Numbered from the stretch's first letter, positions 42,301 through 51,542 are shown. The stretch is 64,000 nucleotides of DNA from Cladocopium goreaui (GCA_947184155.2 CAMXCT020001846.1:360521-424520), one strand, 5' to 3'. Made by a program: numbers and translations. Notes: generated from the sequence alone by a model not told the origin.

Positions 42301-43368
42301 AGCTATGCATCACCTGGAAGCGTAGGAGACAAGAGAGTAGCCATTGACCTTGTGATTGTGAGAGAGACACTTCAGCGGTTGCATGGTAGTATTCGGTGGG
42401 CTCCTACATGGATACAACTAGCAGATGCTTTGACCAAAGAAAATCCTGAAGCCATGGACATTTTGAGAGCAGCACTGATCACAAATCAATATCACCTACA
42501 TGCTGAAAGCACGAATATGCAGGCCGCAGCTGAACAAAGACAGTTGCGTGTCAGTAGGAAGCTGAAGGTTTCAACTACTCCTGATAGTGCTCAAGCAACC
42601 CAGGTGTGTTTTGTGTCAGGGAGCCGTAGAAATTTTGACATGGTGAAGGTGAGTGCCGTTGGATTCACGGAGGAGGAGATTAGAGCCCTGTTTGAGGTGA
42701 TGGCCAGTGTTCACGCCAAGAATGGTGAGGATTACCTGCAGCACTTGCAACAGAGCAAGGCGATGGTGAAAATCAAGATTTCCGCTCATGCCATGAACAG
42801 CAAGCTGTTTCGTGGAGAGGAGAACCTCATCACTTTGACCTATACCAAATCAACGAAGATGATTGCGATCACAGGGGGTGCCACATATCTGGACGGAGTG
42901 GAAGACACTTTGACCAAAGTGCTCAAGACCTACAAGGACTTGATTCAGGAAAAGATTGTGTCTCCAATGCCAGATGGATGCGAAGGGTGGGGTCAGGCAT
43001 TGAAGAACCTCATGGATGAAGGCATCATGTCGTACTTTTTGCGTGACCAGGAGAAGCCAGAAATGGTGGAGAAAGGGGACAAAGATCGTCAGGTTTTTGT
43101 TCCGACCGACGAACCCTTTGTAGCTGCCGTAGCTGACCTGATGAACGAGGGAAGCCGAAAGCTGCATGAGTATCCTTTGTGGCGCAACAAGTTTCTTTCC
43201 TTCATGGTGAAGGAGTTCAACGGATCACATGACCAGGCCATGAGTTTGGCAGGAATGTCAGCTGACTTAGAGGAGGCGATGATGAATGAGGAAGAATGGG
43301 GCGTGGTGAGAGATGCCCAGCCGAAAGCAAAGGCAAAGTCCTATCCTGGTTATCGCCAGACTCAGTAG
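36325..43368 (+). CDS. Copia-like gag-pol polyprotein, 2347 aa, intact
   Basis: The start is the first ATG of the frame, 40 bases after the LTR. Gag lies at about 1-260, followed by a CCHC knuckle near 272 (CFKCKQVGHFSRDC). The aspartic protease near 475 has VVDTGC and, further on, PLLVSKRFL. A methyltransferase-like segment at about 680-890 has IEIFSPGRF, LICPPCGPLS and a CSGDHVHQAVEG tail. The integrase at 930-1180 has an HHCC region (H..H, CDLC) and D, D, E with 35 residues between the last two (GLDVKW, KFDAS, DVE). RT at 1550-1780 has GDVTGAFLES and HVDDVLVGG. RNase H at 1880-2060 has HTDAAFA, FAGESQ, DCKSI and LADALTKE. The last 240 residues (from about 2105) match nothing I recognise. 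The domains imply the full set of activities needed for retrotransposition. Confidence 0.9.
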   Translation: MESRPETAVKRFSGEGPNPQKEYKQWKRWSRAHLVVQKARGVSEEALGSILFTLLDGAALRAFDSHGMDELEQAGGQDIIYQVLDERFPEEATHDRVGEVLDNIFDLKVEKGETTAAYTGRVRAAFTAAESEGIKFPAIARGYLLLRFAKLSPEKKAVVMAAARQSYIEQDVASALRTTYPEGLFMGRQSHVAQVDSLNDDDLIESEDAPEEGDVMFTEGTFDINSEEVLEEQDAIDVLLSWKQTRANITKEKLSRGLASGRDLKRIEARVRCFKCKQVGHFSRDCPSKKKFGKSAPPSTASSSRASFVLMARSDLENDQDVMSLVEAWGQAPRDFWRTEGDMVIREHVLPRASLYSPNFSNCPCPAHELSPARKTFAVREDGKTEEIYSPNWRNRTECSRATGWSWTGKSVFYRLKSHGDEMEEEDLANTVEELSHAYQVAVSESCLEPESEEEGEGTDESLVALVHQPGLGVVDTGCGRGLVGEQTLKRHQEAMTKFGLDIEELTSRPHTFRYGNGTSDTSTRRVQIPVYLGGAQLRMRVHVVPGEVPLLVSKRFLKSLGANLDLGDNHVHFKKLGISTEMLEKRDGSYQINLLDFKGPAKLETEEVDVIPKGAETKVNMVTDRRCPETEGNDGGGDQSEDDYDETGAWCVFKTLERKQLQEQLSEVLPVLADDSTKPTMIEIFSPGRFQEACEKFGVTCRGSFDLSDGWDWRKIRCRARAEEAIELMDPDVLLICPPCGPLSKLQNLTPASKRLDPEAFAREQRIAGMMVDWSVRMALKQLSRGKDYIFESSQGCHAWKRESVERLRRASWHQQVDVPACAVGLKDKSSGHLFGKKWRFMTSKPSVAAVLERLKCSGDHVHQAVEGSSGGQLRSVQSQVYPPKLINIILGGIAMSDVFEDACMAVSQATIQNPEIKGDHRRQVERAIRKMHINLGHASTEDMIRILRHHHAQPQVLEMVRAFQCDLCSARQMPKAVRDSAPPRDLAPLRYIGLDVKWLPTWKKDYKIKAVNIVCRASGLQQIFPFRETETSEVIARLYRQWTRAFGRPRYIKFDASRCNLGQPFLDLLERDGTTPLDIPGEAHHQMGDVESQGGHFEVALIKVIDEMNPSDYNEWLECMDVTVEARNSIMRRGGYSPNQLVFGRDPEYPGDDILAEAPNPIANSAILEDAIAQFSHAARHSARKAVLESLDHRAARIALNSRPRPHREFRPGDEVAIWRRGRGIKKSTARWRGPGLVAGSAGGNYWISMPGAFVKCAPEQIRLRTTEEREADRFLVRDLRAASAALFPEVGVSNRTQKNFIDITKEDLPPGDLLSMGSEAIPDCRADSRPPLSSIAEESQPVEQQHGDLHESSRSESRESSGYSMGSLGSLGDRISQMSGEELQQWMESAARANQLDSHSLRRPASTAAGSADPKRARTEFQQVSGMQYPPSMPSPPQSVGRAVSEGDLPSSNEILSSSSDRSVIPVSSTCSFVQDSAAQATCFSSNEDTTDVNFVLACDETDALIVGGRKEINMKDEKWRSEDGKQRIMQGWMKEFNTVVHDKKALRPIPLEESRVLRQQYPDRIMPSRLVLTEKDQEDGTFVVKARWTARGDRDPDLYSLVRDGRTQAPTISANGRFLVLQIIASLRFVLQLGDVTGAFLESDALSREHGPLFMDAPRHDLPGYEPGQLFEVIRPMYGLNDSPQLWFRKFRNTTTGLKWKQSRMDPCVFLLWDGDTLVGIMGVHVDDVLVGGRGELFEESLKLLKKQFPFRKWKLHAGSFCGAELSQCKETFNITVSQESLAEKLQRPKLRMKDSPLLEVTEEETSSLKSTLGGALWLAKETRPDLAVQVSQGQQMLPKPTLGEARTIGNVVRRAKQYKHLTWKILAIPLSELRLVLHTDAAFANAKKQGTQAGYLVGVTNDNLRSGKPAPWAPITWKSYRLKRVVGSTFAGESQVLMDGLGHAEWIACHLAEAKYRDFSLAEREKYMESFGLQAIVDCKSIYDHLQSYASPGSVGDKRVAIDLVIVRETLQRLHGSIRWAPTWIQLADALTKENPEAMDILRAALITNQYHLHAESTNMQAAAEQRQLRVSRKLKVSTTPDSAQATQVCFVSGSRRNFDMVKVSAVGFTEEEIRALFEVMASVHAKNGEDYLQHLQQSKAMVKIKISAHAMNSKLFRGEENLITLTYTKSTKMIAITGGATYLDGVEDTLTKVLKTYKDLIQEKIVSPMPDGCEGWGQALKNLMDEGIMSYFLRDQEKPEMVEKGDKDRQVFVPTDEPFVAAVADLMNEGSRKLHEYPLWRNKFLSFMVKEFNGSHDQAMSLAGMSADLEEAMMNEEEWGVVRDAQPKAKAKSYPGYRQTQ

Positions 43369-43411
43369 CTGTGATGTGAGACGAAACACCCAACAAAAGA
43401 TTTTTTAGGAG

Positions 43412-43631
43412 TGCTTTTCTCTCATGTCTGCACTCTCTTGGGTGTTTCCATCACATATGTTCTTGCCCGCTGGCATTTTATCATTCAAGCCAGCATCTGG
43501 GGATTTGACCAAGGTCACAGGGCCTAGAGGCTTAGCTGAGTCCAAAAGGGGGCTACCGCTTTCCGAGCAATAGGTTTTGCTTTGACGTTTGTGTGGTCGA
43601 TTGCAGGGTCAATCGTTCTTGGCCGTTTTGA
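43412..43631 (+). repeat. 3' LTR of Copia element 1
   Basis: Identical to 36065-36284. It is preceded by a weak polypurine stretch (AAAAGATTTTTTAGGAG), a poor match to a normal polypurine tract. Confidence 0.9.
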
Positions 43632-44379
43632 ATCATCATCATCATCATCCACATTATCATGCATTATCCTCCCACTCCCCCACACTGTTTGGGGTCTTTT
43701 GCCGGGATATTTTTATTGGACCCCCCCTGGGACTATATATATATAACATGTTTTTTTGGATATCCCTGGGATCAAACTCTATTTAATCAATCACATCTAT
43801 TTTTCGCAAAAGACAAAGGATGATTTTTTTTTGGGGTGCTCAATGAGAAAACTAGATAGCAAACCATTTTTTTTCTTAATGCGTTTTTTTAAAACAAACC
43901 TCAAAACACTGTTTTTTTTTTGAAACGTGGTACATTGGGACCCTCCTGGCATCCTGTTCTGTATTATTTGGAGGGGTGGTCATGATTTCACTCAAAATGT
44001 TTCCAGATGTTTCCGAGATGGTAGTTCGATGAAAAAAGTCCTGCACCAGTTGGTAGATGGTTTTTTCCCATTCTAATCCCATTATTTACAGTGTTTCATA
44101 GGTACCTTTCATTGTTCCCAACTGGTGTAAGATTTCGCAACCATCCGCAGTATCTCCATCATTTCCAGGGCATTTTCGGCGACACTCCGGATACGCCTCA
44201 GACCTGCGTCTCCTTGGCATCGCTGGCATCTTCCCCCTCCTCTCCCTGGGTCGGCGAAGCCGTGCCGCGGCGGTATGGCTGGGATCACAATGCCTCGGCC
44301 TCATATTCGGTTTCGGAAGTATCAAATCACGGTTTCGGTTTGGAGGTTATTCGTGGGAGGGGATCGGGATGATGTGTAG

Positions 44380-44621
44380 ATAATAAATGTAAATATAAAA
44401 ATGTATAAAAATAAAAATGAATATGAATATACATATAAATATACATACATATACATATACATATTCATATACATATACATATGCATATACATATGCTTAT
44501 ACATATACATGTACATATACATATTCATATACATCCTCATATACATATACATATAAATATACATATACATATACATATGCTTATACATATACATGTACAT
44601 ATACATATTCATATACATCCT

Positions 44622-44661
<40 letters not shown>

Positions 44662-44760
44662 CGCACACACACACATACATACATTACATTACATTACATT
44701 TACATTACATTACATTGGATTGCATTGCATTACATTACATTACATTACAAATGACGGTAA
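44380..44760. repeat. ACATAT and ACATT arrays
   Basis: The hexamer run (ACATAT)n contains a near-exact internal duplication of about 100 bp (44470-44545 against 44560-44640, both with GCTTATACATATACATGTAC). It passes into CA repeats and then a pentamer run TTACA/CATTA (44680-44750). Confidence 0.85.
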
Positions 44761-45431
44761 CCTCCATAGGTCGGGATGTTTACTGCGAACCCTTTAACAC
44801 TGGTTATATATATATATATATACATATACATATACATATACATATATCTATATATATATATAACAACTTCTAACCCCAGCTGCACCCCAAGGTAAAAACG
44901 ATTGATTGCCAACTAGTCTCGTCCCAGGTGGCCCACTCTGCAATGATTTGATCCAAGCTCCGTTCGAGTTTTCAGCCGCTCGTCCATGTGGCTTCTCTCG
45001 CATCCGAAGTGGCATAAAATGCTTGGATGCACCGATGCATGCATATTTGTAATATATTTGTATCATTGATTTCTTATACGTGCAGTTTATGTATTTATGT
45101 CTGATAGCAAAGACAGTGTAACAGTGTAACATACGTTTGTGAATACATGCGGACAAATTTGGCTGCAAAACCCACAAGTTACATACTATGCGCATATTAT
45201 GCATGCATGATGTCTTGAAGGGTTTGGCGCTGATTCAACTGAGAAAACGTGAAGCCGCTCTGGGACACACCTGAAGTGTGACGCAGATGCTGCAGTTTTT
45301 CTCGTTCCGGGGCCATTGTTCGGCAGGTCACCTCAAAAACACGACAGGCAACTCATAGAACTCATCGAACTGGCCACGTGGCATGACTGATGTCTTTAAT
45401 TTTCTTTCAGATGCGATGTGGGAAAGCCGAT

Positions 45432-45497
45432 GTAATAATATGGAATAATATGGAATAATATGGAATAATATGGAATAATATATATATATATATATAT
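45432..45497. repeat. AATAATATGG decamer repeat
   Basis: Five nearly perfect copies of GGAATAATAT followed by an AT run. Confidence 0.85.
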
Positions 45498-45718
45498 GGA
45501 GGGTTCCTAAAATCCCTAAAATGGGGCTACCCCTTAGAATTTTAACATGTTCCATTATAAACCATTCATTTTGCGGATCCTGTATTTCTGGAAACCCCAA
45601 AAAATAACAGATAAGAATCGTAGGCAGAAATTGCTGCAGGATTTCCTTCATCCGCAGTACCAGTAGAGATCACCTTGCCCATGGGAATTGGCACATTCAG
45701 TTGGTCACCTGTGGAGCT

Positions 45719-45785
45719 TGTGGAAATCGCAATCGAAGTTGTTTCAGAAAATGCGTCTCTCTGTAAACGGGATATGCCCTTAAAA
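45719..45785 (-). CDS. Candidate minus-strand exon
   Basis: On the minus strand it starts after AATTTGCAG and ends CACAG|GTGACC. Following the phase of the preceding exon (45875) it reads RAYPVYRETHFLKQLRLRF. The alternative frame is also protein-like, so the assignment is tentative. Confidence 0.3.
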
Positions 45786-45874
45786 CTGCAAATTTCATTA
45801 GGAAAATGTTGAAGAACTATGAGATTTGGTGGTTTTCCCCACATTTTCAGACAAAGCGATAGTCTCTTGGTTAC

Positions 45875-45990
45875 CTTGGGTGTCAGAGCTGGTTTTGTGC
45901 TCCATGTGGCAGGTGATGGGAGCATTAGTTAATCTCAGTGGTTGACTAATGCCATCCAGACGTTCTGTGTCGACACACGGACCTGGAGTT
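45875..45990 (-). CDS. Candidate minus-strand exon with AG|GTAA donor
   Basis: On the minus strand the frame reads TERLDGISQPLRLTNAPITC and then HMEHKTSSDTQ, ending CCCAAG|GTAACC, a strong donor. An 89-base intron separates it from the exon at 45719-45785. The upstream limit is not determined. No family recognised. If real, it is one of few minus-strand coding segments here. Confidence 0.3.
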
Positions 45991-46924
45991 GGATGCAAAG
46001 CGATGACAAATTACTGGGTAGACCCTGGCGCTGTCAAACCTGAATTCTGGAACTCTGTGAGGTGTCAAAGTAGTTAGAAACCGTTCTTAAACAACAAAAC
46101 CGCATTCAACATTATTAAACCATTTTAAATACATCAAGAAACCATGGTTTAGAACCGTAAAACATTACGAAACCATCTTAACCTAGTCTGCCAGCGCCCT
46201 CTTGGAATGATTCTGACGCACGTAGATCCCTTTCTGGATTAGTTCGGCTGACAAGAGTTCAGCACGCCGCGGTGGCCGGCGTTCAGATGCGTCGGAGTGG
46301 TCAAGTCTCTGGCGCTCCAGGATACAAACAAGCGCAGCTTATCTGGCATTTTGATGACAAGGCACATGATCGTGCTGATCATGCTGATCATGCTGTTGCT
46401 GCTGATGATGATGATGATTCTGATTCTGATGATTCTGATGATTCTGATGATGATGAAACTGTGATAAAATGGTGATGACGATCGTGAACCTCGCAATCAC
46501 CTCACCACAAGCGATGGTTTGTATGGGGAAATAGGCAGGACACCCCCTACGAGCGCTTGTTGCTGGCTTGGGAGATTTTGTAATGCGCATAGATGGAATG
46601 GATAAGGGATCCATCAATGGTTCATCACCAGAGTAAATAGAATATGCTGAATATGGCCCTGTTTTGTCCAAAATGAGTCTTCGGATCATTGAACAAATTG
46701 GAGATGGTCCATTGGGTATGTTGCTGTAATACGTTGTGATGTAGTGCAACCTGATGCGCCCTGTGTTTTGGTTCATTTACTCGTGTCGTTCTTGTCCTTT
46801 TTGCTTTCTCCAGCTTGAGAAAGGATGGCCAAGCTGCTTGTAACAAGCCATCTGGAACCCCGAAGTTGGCCAATGGTTTGGCAAATAGCTTGCAAATAGC
46901 TTACATCCCAAAAAACAATGGAGG
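45991..46924. other. No confident gene
   Basis: A plus-strand frame from about 46190 to 46474 ends in a GAT-encoded acidic tail (VAADDDDDSDS...). It could be an exon plus read-in of a GAT microsatellite (46392-46455), but it has no matching splice partner. Confidence 0.3.
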
Positions 46925-47340
46925 GCTATTTATTTTTGGATTTTTTTTTCGCGGCAGATTTTGTTTTGTTTTTGGGTTCCTGGTTCTATGCTTTCCTGTT
47001 TCTCTGTTTTTTCTGCTTTTTCTGCTTCTCTGCTTTTCTGCTTTTTGCTTTCCCTGCTTCTCTGCTTTTCCTGCTTCTCTGCTTTTCTGCTCTGCTTTTC
47101 TGCTTTTTGCTTATCCTGTTTCTTTTCTTTTCTGCTTCTCTGTTTTCCCTGCTTCTCTGCTTTTGTACTTCTGGTCCTTTCTATCTGGTCCTTTCTACTT
47201 CTACTATTCTACTTTTTCTTTTCTTCAGTCATGTGCTTTTGCTGCGCTACTTCCTGCTCCTTTGCTTCTTTGCTTCCTGTCTTTACTGTCTCTTTGTTTT
47301 TTATTTTCGTTTGCTTTATATATTCTGCTCTGTTTGTATC
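46925..47340. repeat. Pyrimidine-rich CTGCTTTTCT minisatellite
   Basis: The plus strand is almost free of A across about 400 bp, with repeated TCTGCTT, TTTTCTG and CCTGCTTCTC units. Open frames through it give only F, L, S and C-rich low-complexity peptides. Confidence 0.8.
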
Positions 47341-48250
47341 CTAAATGAAACCCTAGAGAGACCCTAGGTGAAACCCAAAGAAATCCTAAAGAAATCCTGA
47401 TAAGAAACCCTACATGAAGCCCAAAATGAACCCTAAAGAAACCACAAATGAAACTCTAAAGAAACTTTAAATGACACCCTAAATGACATCCGAAAGAAAC
47501 CCTAAACAACACTCTGAAAAAAAACACCTCTGTACATGAAACATCATGAAACCTTAACTGACACCTTAGCTGAAACCCTAAATTGACACCCTAAAAAACC
47601 CTAAATTGAAACCCCAAATGAAACCCTAAAAAAACCCAAATGAAACCCTAAAGAAACCCTGAAGAAACCCTAAATGAAACCCTAAACGAACCCACTTGAA
47701 CGTTTAGAAATCGTGAAAAGAAATACTGATAAGAAACCCTGGAATGAAACCCTAAAGAAAGTTTAAATGAACTCCTCAATGAAACCTTAAATTGACACCC
47801 TAAATTGAACCCCTAAAGAAACCTTAAATGGGACCCTGAATGAAACCCAAACTGAAACCCTAAAGAAACCCTAAATGAAACCCTAAATGAAACCCTAAAC
47901 GAAACCCTAAATGACACCCTAAATGAAACCCAAAAGGAACCCTAAAGGAACCCGCTTGAACGTTTAGAACTCCTGATAAGAAATCCCGATAAGAGACCCT
48001 ACAGGAAACCGGAAAAAAACCCTAAATGAAACTCTAAAGAAACCCTAACGTTAAAGAAACCCTAAATGAAACCGTAAAGAACCCCTAAATGAAGCCCTAA
48101 ATGAAACCCTAAATGACACTCCAAAGAAACCCTAAATGAAACCCTAAATGATACCCCAAATGAAGCCCTAAATAAAACCCTAAATGAAACCCTAATTAAA
48201 TGAAACCTTAAATGAAACCCTGAATGAAAGCCTAAAGAACCCTCAAGAGA
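47341..48250. repeat. CCCTAAA-related interspersed array, about 0.9 kb
   Basis: Dozens of degenerate units of the form AAACCCTAAATGA and AAACCCTAAAGA occur. The core CCCTAAA is the complement of TTTAGGG, the plant-type telomere repeat. Here it is separated by spacers of 3-6 bases (TGAA, GAA), giving a 12-13 bp period. The block AACCC[A/G]CTTGAACGTTTAGAA recurs at about 47690 and 47950, and a related form near 48250, so there is also a longer period near 260-290 bp. Confidence 0.75.
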
Positions 48251-48261
48251 CCCACATGAAC

Positions 48262-48430
48262 GTTTGAAACACCAAAATGTAGCAAATACCATGCAAATGA
48301 GAGGTTGAAATGCCAAAATGTGACAAATACCATGCAAAACGGAAGGCGAACATGGCCAAATGTAGCAAATACCATGCAAAATGCAAAGTGACCATGCCAA
48401 AATGTAGCAAATACCATGCAAAATGACAGG
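48262..48430. repeat. Tandem repeat, about 43-bp unit
   Basis: Four copies of a unit containing AATGTAGCAAATACCATGCAAA joined by variable segments, then a decayed fifth copy (TTGCAAATACAAGGCAAA). Confidence 0.8.
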
Positions 48431-49506
48431 TTCTAGTTCAAAACTGTTGCAAATACAAGGCAAATGGTACTGGGAAAGAAAGCAAAAAACAAATCCAAAA
48501 CCTGAGGCAAAAAAAACAACAAAAACTATTCTACACCCAAACACAATGGTGATTGTGACGTATTGTGACCCCCCAAAACCCAGCAACCATAAAGCAACCA
48601 TCACCAGGAATCTTCATATTTCCCGCCAGGTTGGGACGCTTTCATTTAGTGGTCTTGCCCGGCATGTTCGGGGCCTCGGGGCCTCGGGGGGGAGACAGGG
48701 ATGATTCATCACTCATCACTACTCATCACCCATAATTAATCGGCCATGATCCACTTGTTGAGATCAGTTGTTCCATTTTAATGGTAGCCCTGTCTGGGGA
48801 ATTTCTGCAGAAGCCCTGTCTGGTGGTGCCACGAAGCCATGAAGATCCCTGGGGATCCCTGGAGCATCCTGCGAATCACCAAGGTTCATTCGGAGAGCCA
48901 ACCAAGTACAAGGCCCCAAGCTGGCCCGAATCTTGGGAGGAGATGAATAGCTGGATGAATGTCATATATGTCATGTACGATCCCAAAGCCCCTGCAGTAT
49001 TTTTTTTTGGGGGGGGCGGATGGATGTAACAAACCACCATGCTGGCGCTGATATTTCATGGAGATGGAAGGGGTTAGCTTTATGATGGGTAGAAGATCGT
49101 GTATCCAGGAATTTATTTTAGGAAACACCTAGAGAAAACCAGCATATCTGACTGCTAGAATCATGTTTTCCCTGTAGGTTCTATCATAGCCTCACTTGGT
49201 TTGAAGTTTGAAGATGATAGTGGAAAATAGCCTCAGTTCGAGGATACGTCCTTTGGATTTCCGAGCGGGCCCATGGGAGTCTACTTCCCAACAACAATTG
49301 CCATTTGATGCCATTTGAATGGGGTAACCGGGTAAACTGAATGGTTACATGATGATTACCCGGCCTGGTAAACGTTTACATCGCTGTGGAAAATCACCAC
49401 TTTTAAGAGGTAAATCAACTATTTTGATGGGCCATTTTCATCCATTTTCAATAGCTATGTAACACATTACCAGATGGTAACAGGATGGTTCCCCTTCATT
49501 CTTCAG
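48431..49506. other. No gene recognised
   Basis: Mixed AT-rich sequence with a hairpin copy at 49357-49479. I see no exon with support. Confidence 0.4.
49357..49479. repeat. Hairpin MITE family 1, variant ends
   Basis: The left end is TACCCGGCCTGGTAAAC and the right end TTACCAGATGGTA. The internal GTGGAAAATCACCA and ATAGCTATGTAA arms fit family 1. Confidence 0.6.
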
Positions 49507-49619
49507 GATGTGGAACTGGCTACCGGGCTGTCACCACAGGCGATGCCGATTCCATGGAAGCAATCGTGACGGGCGCCACGCCCGCCACGCTGCTGGGCTG
49601 GCGAAGCCTCTTTGAAAGG
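49507..49619 (+). CDS. Exon 1 of an unrecognised plus-strand gene
   Basis: The exon starts after TTCTTCAG (two bases of a split codon). It reads CGTGYRAVTTGDADSMEAI, then VTGATPATLLGWRSLFER, and ends in phase 0 before GTTCTT. It has high GC compared with its flanks. It links in phase with exons at 51474 and 51790. I do not recognise a family. Confidence 0.45.
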
Positions 49620-51473
49620 GTTCTTGATGGTTCTTGAGATCTGGTCCGAAGCAGCCAACGTAGGGGATTCGGGAGGATATCATAGGTATCTAGAATTGTA
49701 TAGCCATAATATGCCATAATTTCATGGGATTCAGGCTTAATACAGGTTTATATATACGGGATCTGAATCAAAAAGCGACCTCATGTCGCGACGTCACCAG
49801 AAGTCATCATGAATGTCATGTAGGGGCAACCTGGGGCAACCATTCCCAAAAGGCCGAAGACCAGGCCGGTGAATGATTACTGTATATTCTATCGAAAATC
49901 ATTTCAAAAATGGCGCACCTTTCGGTTCATAGAACAGTTTTACATTTCAAGCCTTGACGAAGGAGTAAAGTTTGTAAAGCGTAGATTTTGAAGCGAAGAT
50001 ATGTATCGTCATTTTCAAGCCAGGATATGGATAGAAATGAGGCCCACAGTACCCCCCCAACTGCTGATGATCATTTTTTCTAATGGGTTGAAACCACCAA
50101 CCAGCAAGCTCGTTGGAAATTTGGCCTGGGTTTCAGCTAGGGTGGGATGGCTAGGGGCCAAGAAATGCCTTTCCTACAGCAAAACCACCTTCCAAACTTT
50201 GAACTTTTTCTGGAGTTCCATGTTGGTATATCAAAACTCTGCGTTCTTGTTTGAACATGCTTGAACACGATGCGATTGAGAAACTGGAGTCCCTGTTTCC
50301 TGCTAAAAACAGGTTGCAAAAACCCATTGGTTTTCTGCCCGGTGGTGAGGCTTTTTATCCGTCGTGGGGATCAGATGATCCGACGCGCCAAGCCAGGAAT
50401 GAGCTCCAGCTGCAGTTAGACGGTGGATGTCACCGGGATTTACCCTCTGGTAAACTAACATAACTATGGAAAATCACTATGTTTAATGGGAAAACTCACT
50501 ATAAATGGCAATTTTCAATAGCTATGTTAAATTACCAGCGGGTAGCCAAAAACATGCACAGCCAATCACAGCCATTTCATCCTTACTAGTAGGATTTTAC
50601 TTTTCTATTTTTTTGGGGTTGCTATGATACAAACATATACAAACATCAAATGATGTTATGATTATAGATTATAGGGCATAAATTTGAATGCTGAATATAA
50701 GCCACCCTATTACTGAAGTAGCCAACATTGGGGGATCGGGCCAAAGAATTGTACCAGTTCATGGTCCAGTTCTTAGTCCTCCCAGGACTTTGGACAATTT
50801 GGAAGAAATAGGTCCCTGAAAATATGCTTCAGATGGGTTGTTTCGTCTTGTTTCATCATTAACCCACCATCAACCATGTGTAATTTCACCATCACCTGGG
50901 ATTTTTCTGCCTGTCGCAGCTGCCTCATGAGCCCAGGTAGAGCCACATCAGGTGCCGAGATTGGCTGGAGATGGGCAGATGCGTACACCCTCATCGGTAC
51001 ACCCATCCGGACTCATCGGAATCAGTTACCCGACCAATTTCGAGCACCAATGGCTAATTTCTTCTACATGGCGGCATGGCGCCTTTTTTTCGTAGCTGGT
51101 TTAATGACCTTCCATTTGGATCTTACAAAATCATGTAATTTGTAGCGGTAAAGCTGGTGGAAGTTCGGATGTTCGGCCCACGATCCCACAGGCCGCCCAG
51201 ACTGCACGCTCAAGGCGTGGCATCTTTCTCCCTCAGTTCCCTTAATCTTTCAACAAAGGCGTTTGGGACTTTGAAGGGTTTATTAGCTTTGCTTTTTCCC
51301 ATTTGTAGGAAATCTATGGAAATTTGGCCATCTGATTTTTGGATGTCGCAAAGGTATTTTTTGATCCTTCAATCACTTCATCATTGGCATTCCGGCCCCT
51401 GAAATTAATATACAACCACGTATGTGTTCCTCACTAATCCCATCACATACTTCCTGGTTCCTTTGAAATCCAG
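49620..51473. other. Intron-like stretch
   Basis: It contains a decayed family 2 copy (49758-49885), a family 3 right end (50056-50106) and a complete family 1 hairpin (50441-50544). A short frame after CACATCAG at about 50952 (AEIGWRWADAYTLI) may be a further exon but does not fit the phase of its neighbours. Confidence 0.4.
50441..50544. repeat. Hairpin MITE family 1
   Basis: The ends are TACCCTCTGGTAAAC and ATTACCAGCGGGTA, with the usual TAACATAACTATGG and CAATAGCTATGTTA arms. Confidence 0.75.
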
Positions 51474-51542
51474 GCGTTTGCGGCTGAATTCATCCTGACC
51501 CGGGAACGCGTGGCTAGCCCGGCTAGCCGCCACACCGTGGCA
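51474..51542 (+). CDS. Exon 2 of the unrecognised gene
   Basis: The 23 codons between AATCCAG and GTGAGC, phase 0 at both ends, read AFAAEFILTRERVASPASRH and then TVA. The TAGCCCGGCTAGCC inside it is a short palindrome within coding sequence. Confidence 0.5.

Larger units (their letters stand above)
36065..43631 (+). mobile_element. Full-length Copia-like LTR retrotransposon
   Basis: Two identical 220-bp LTRs enclose one long intact gag-pol frame (36325-43368). It is flanked by ATCAT repeats. LTR identity and an unbroken 2347-codon frame point to a young, possibly active copy. Pol order is protease, extra methyltransferase-like segment, integrase, RT, RNase H, the Ty1/Copia order with an added domain. 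A C-terminal extension of about 240 residues follows RNase H. Confidence 0.9.
43632..45718. other. Repeat-rich, no confident gene
   Basis: A family 5-like fragment after the LTR, an AT run at 43733, and a GC-rich island at 44168-44290 that follows TTTCCAG. All reading frames of the island and its complement are open, so no product can be chosen. Then follow the simple arrays at 44380-44760 and 45432-45497. Confidence 0.4.

Noticed and set aside
44168..44290. GC-rich block after TTTCCAG considered as an exon
   Set aside because: Frames on both strands are open and equally protein-like, with no splice partner or family pattern.
46190..46474. Open frame ending in a poly-Asp/Ser tail
   Set aside because: The tail is the GAT microsatellite, and the upstream part has no supporting splice edges or motif.
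46815..47367. Plus-strand frames of 127-177 codons rich in F, L, S and C
   Set aside because: They run through the pyrimidine-rich minisatellite; all three frames are open for lack of A, so there is no coding signal.
47341..48250. Considered as a true chromosome end
   Set aside because: The CCCTAAA units are degenerate, spaced apart and internal, with ordinary sequence on both sides.
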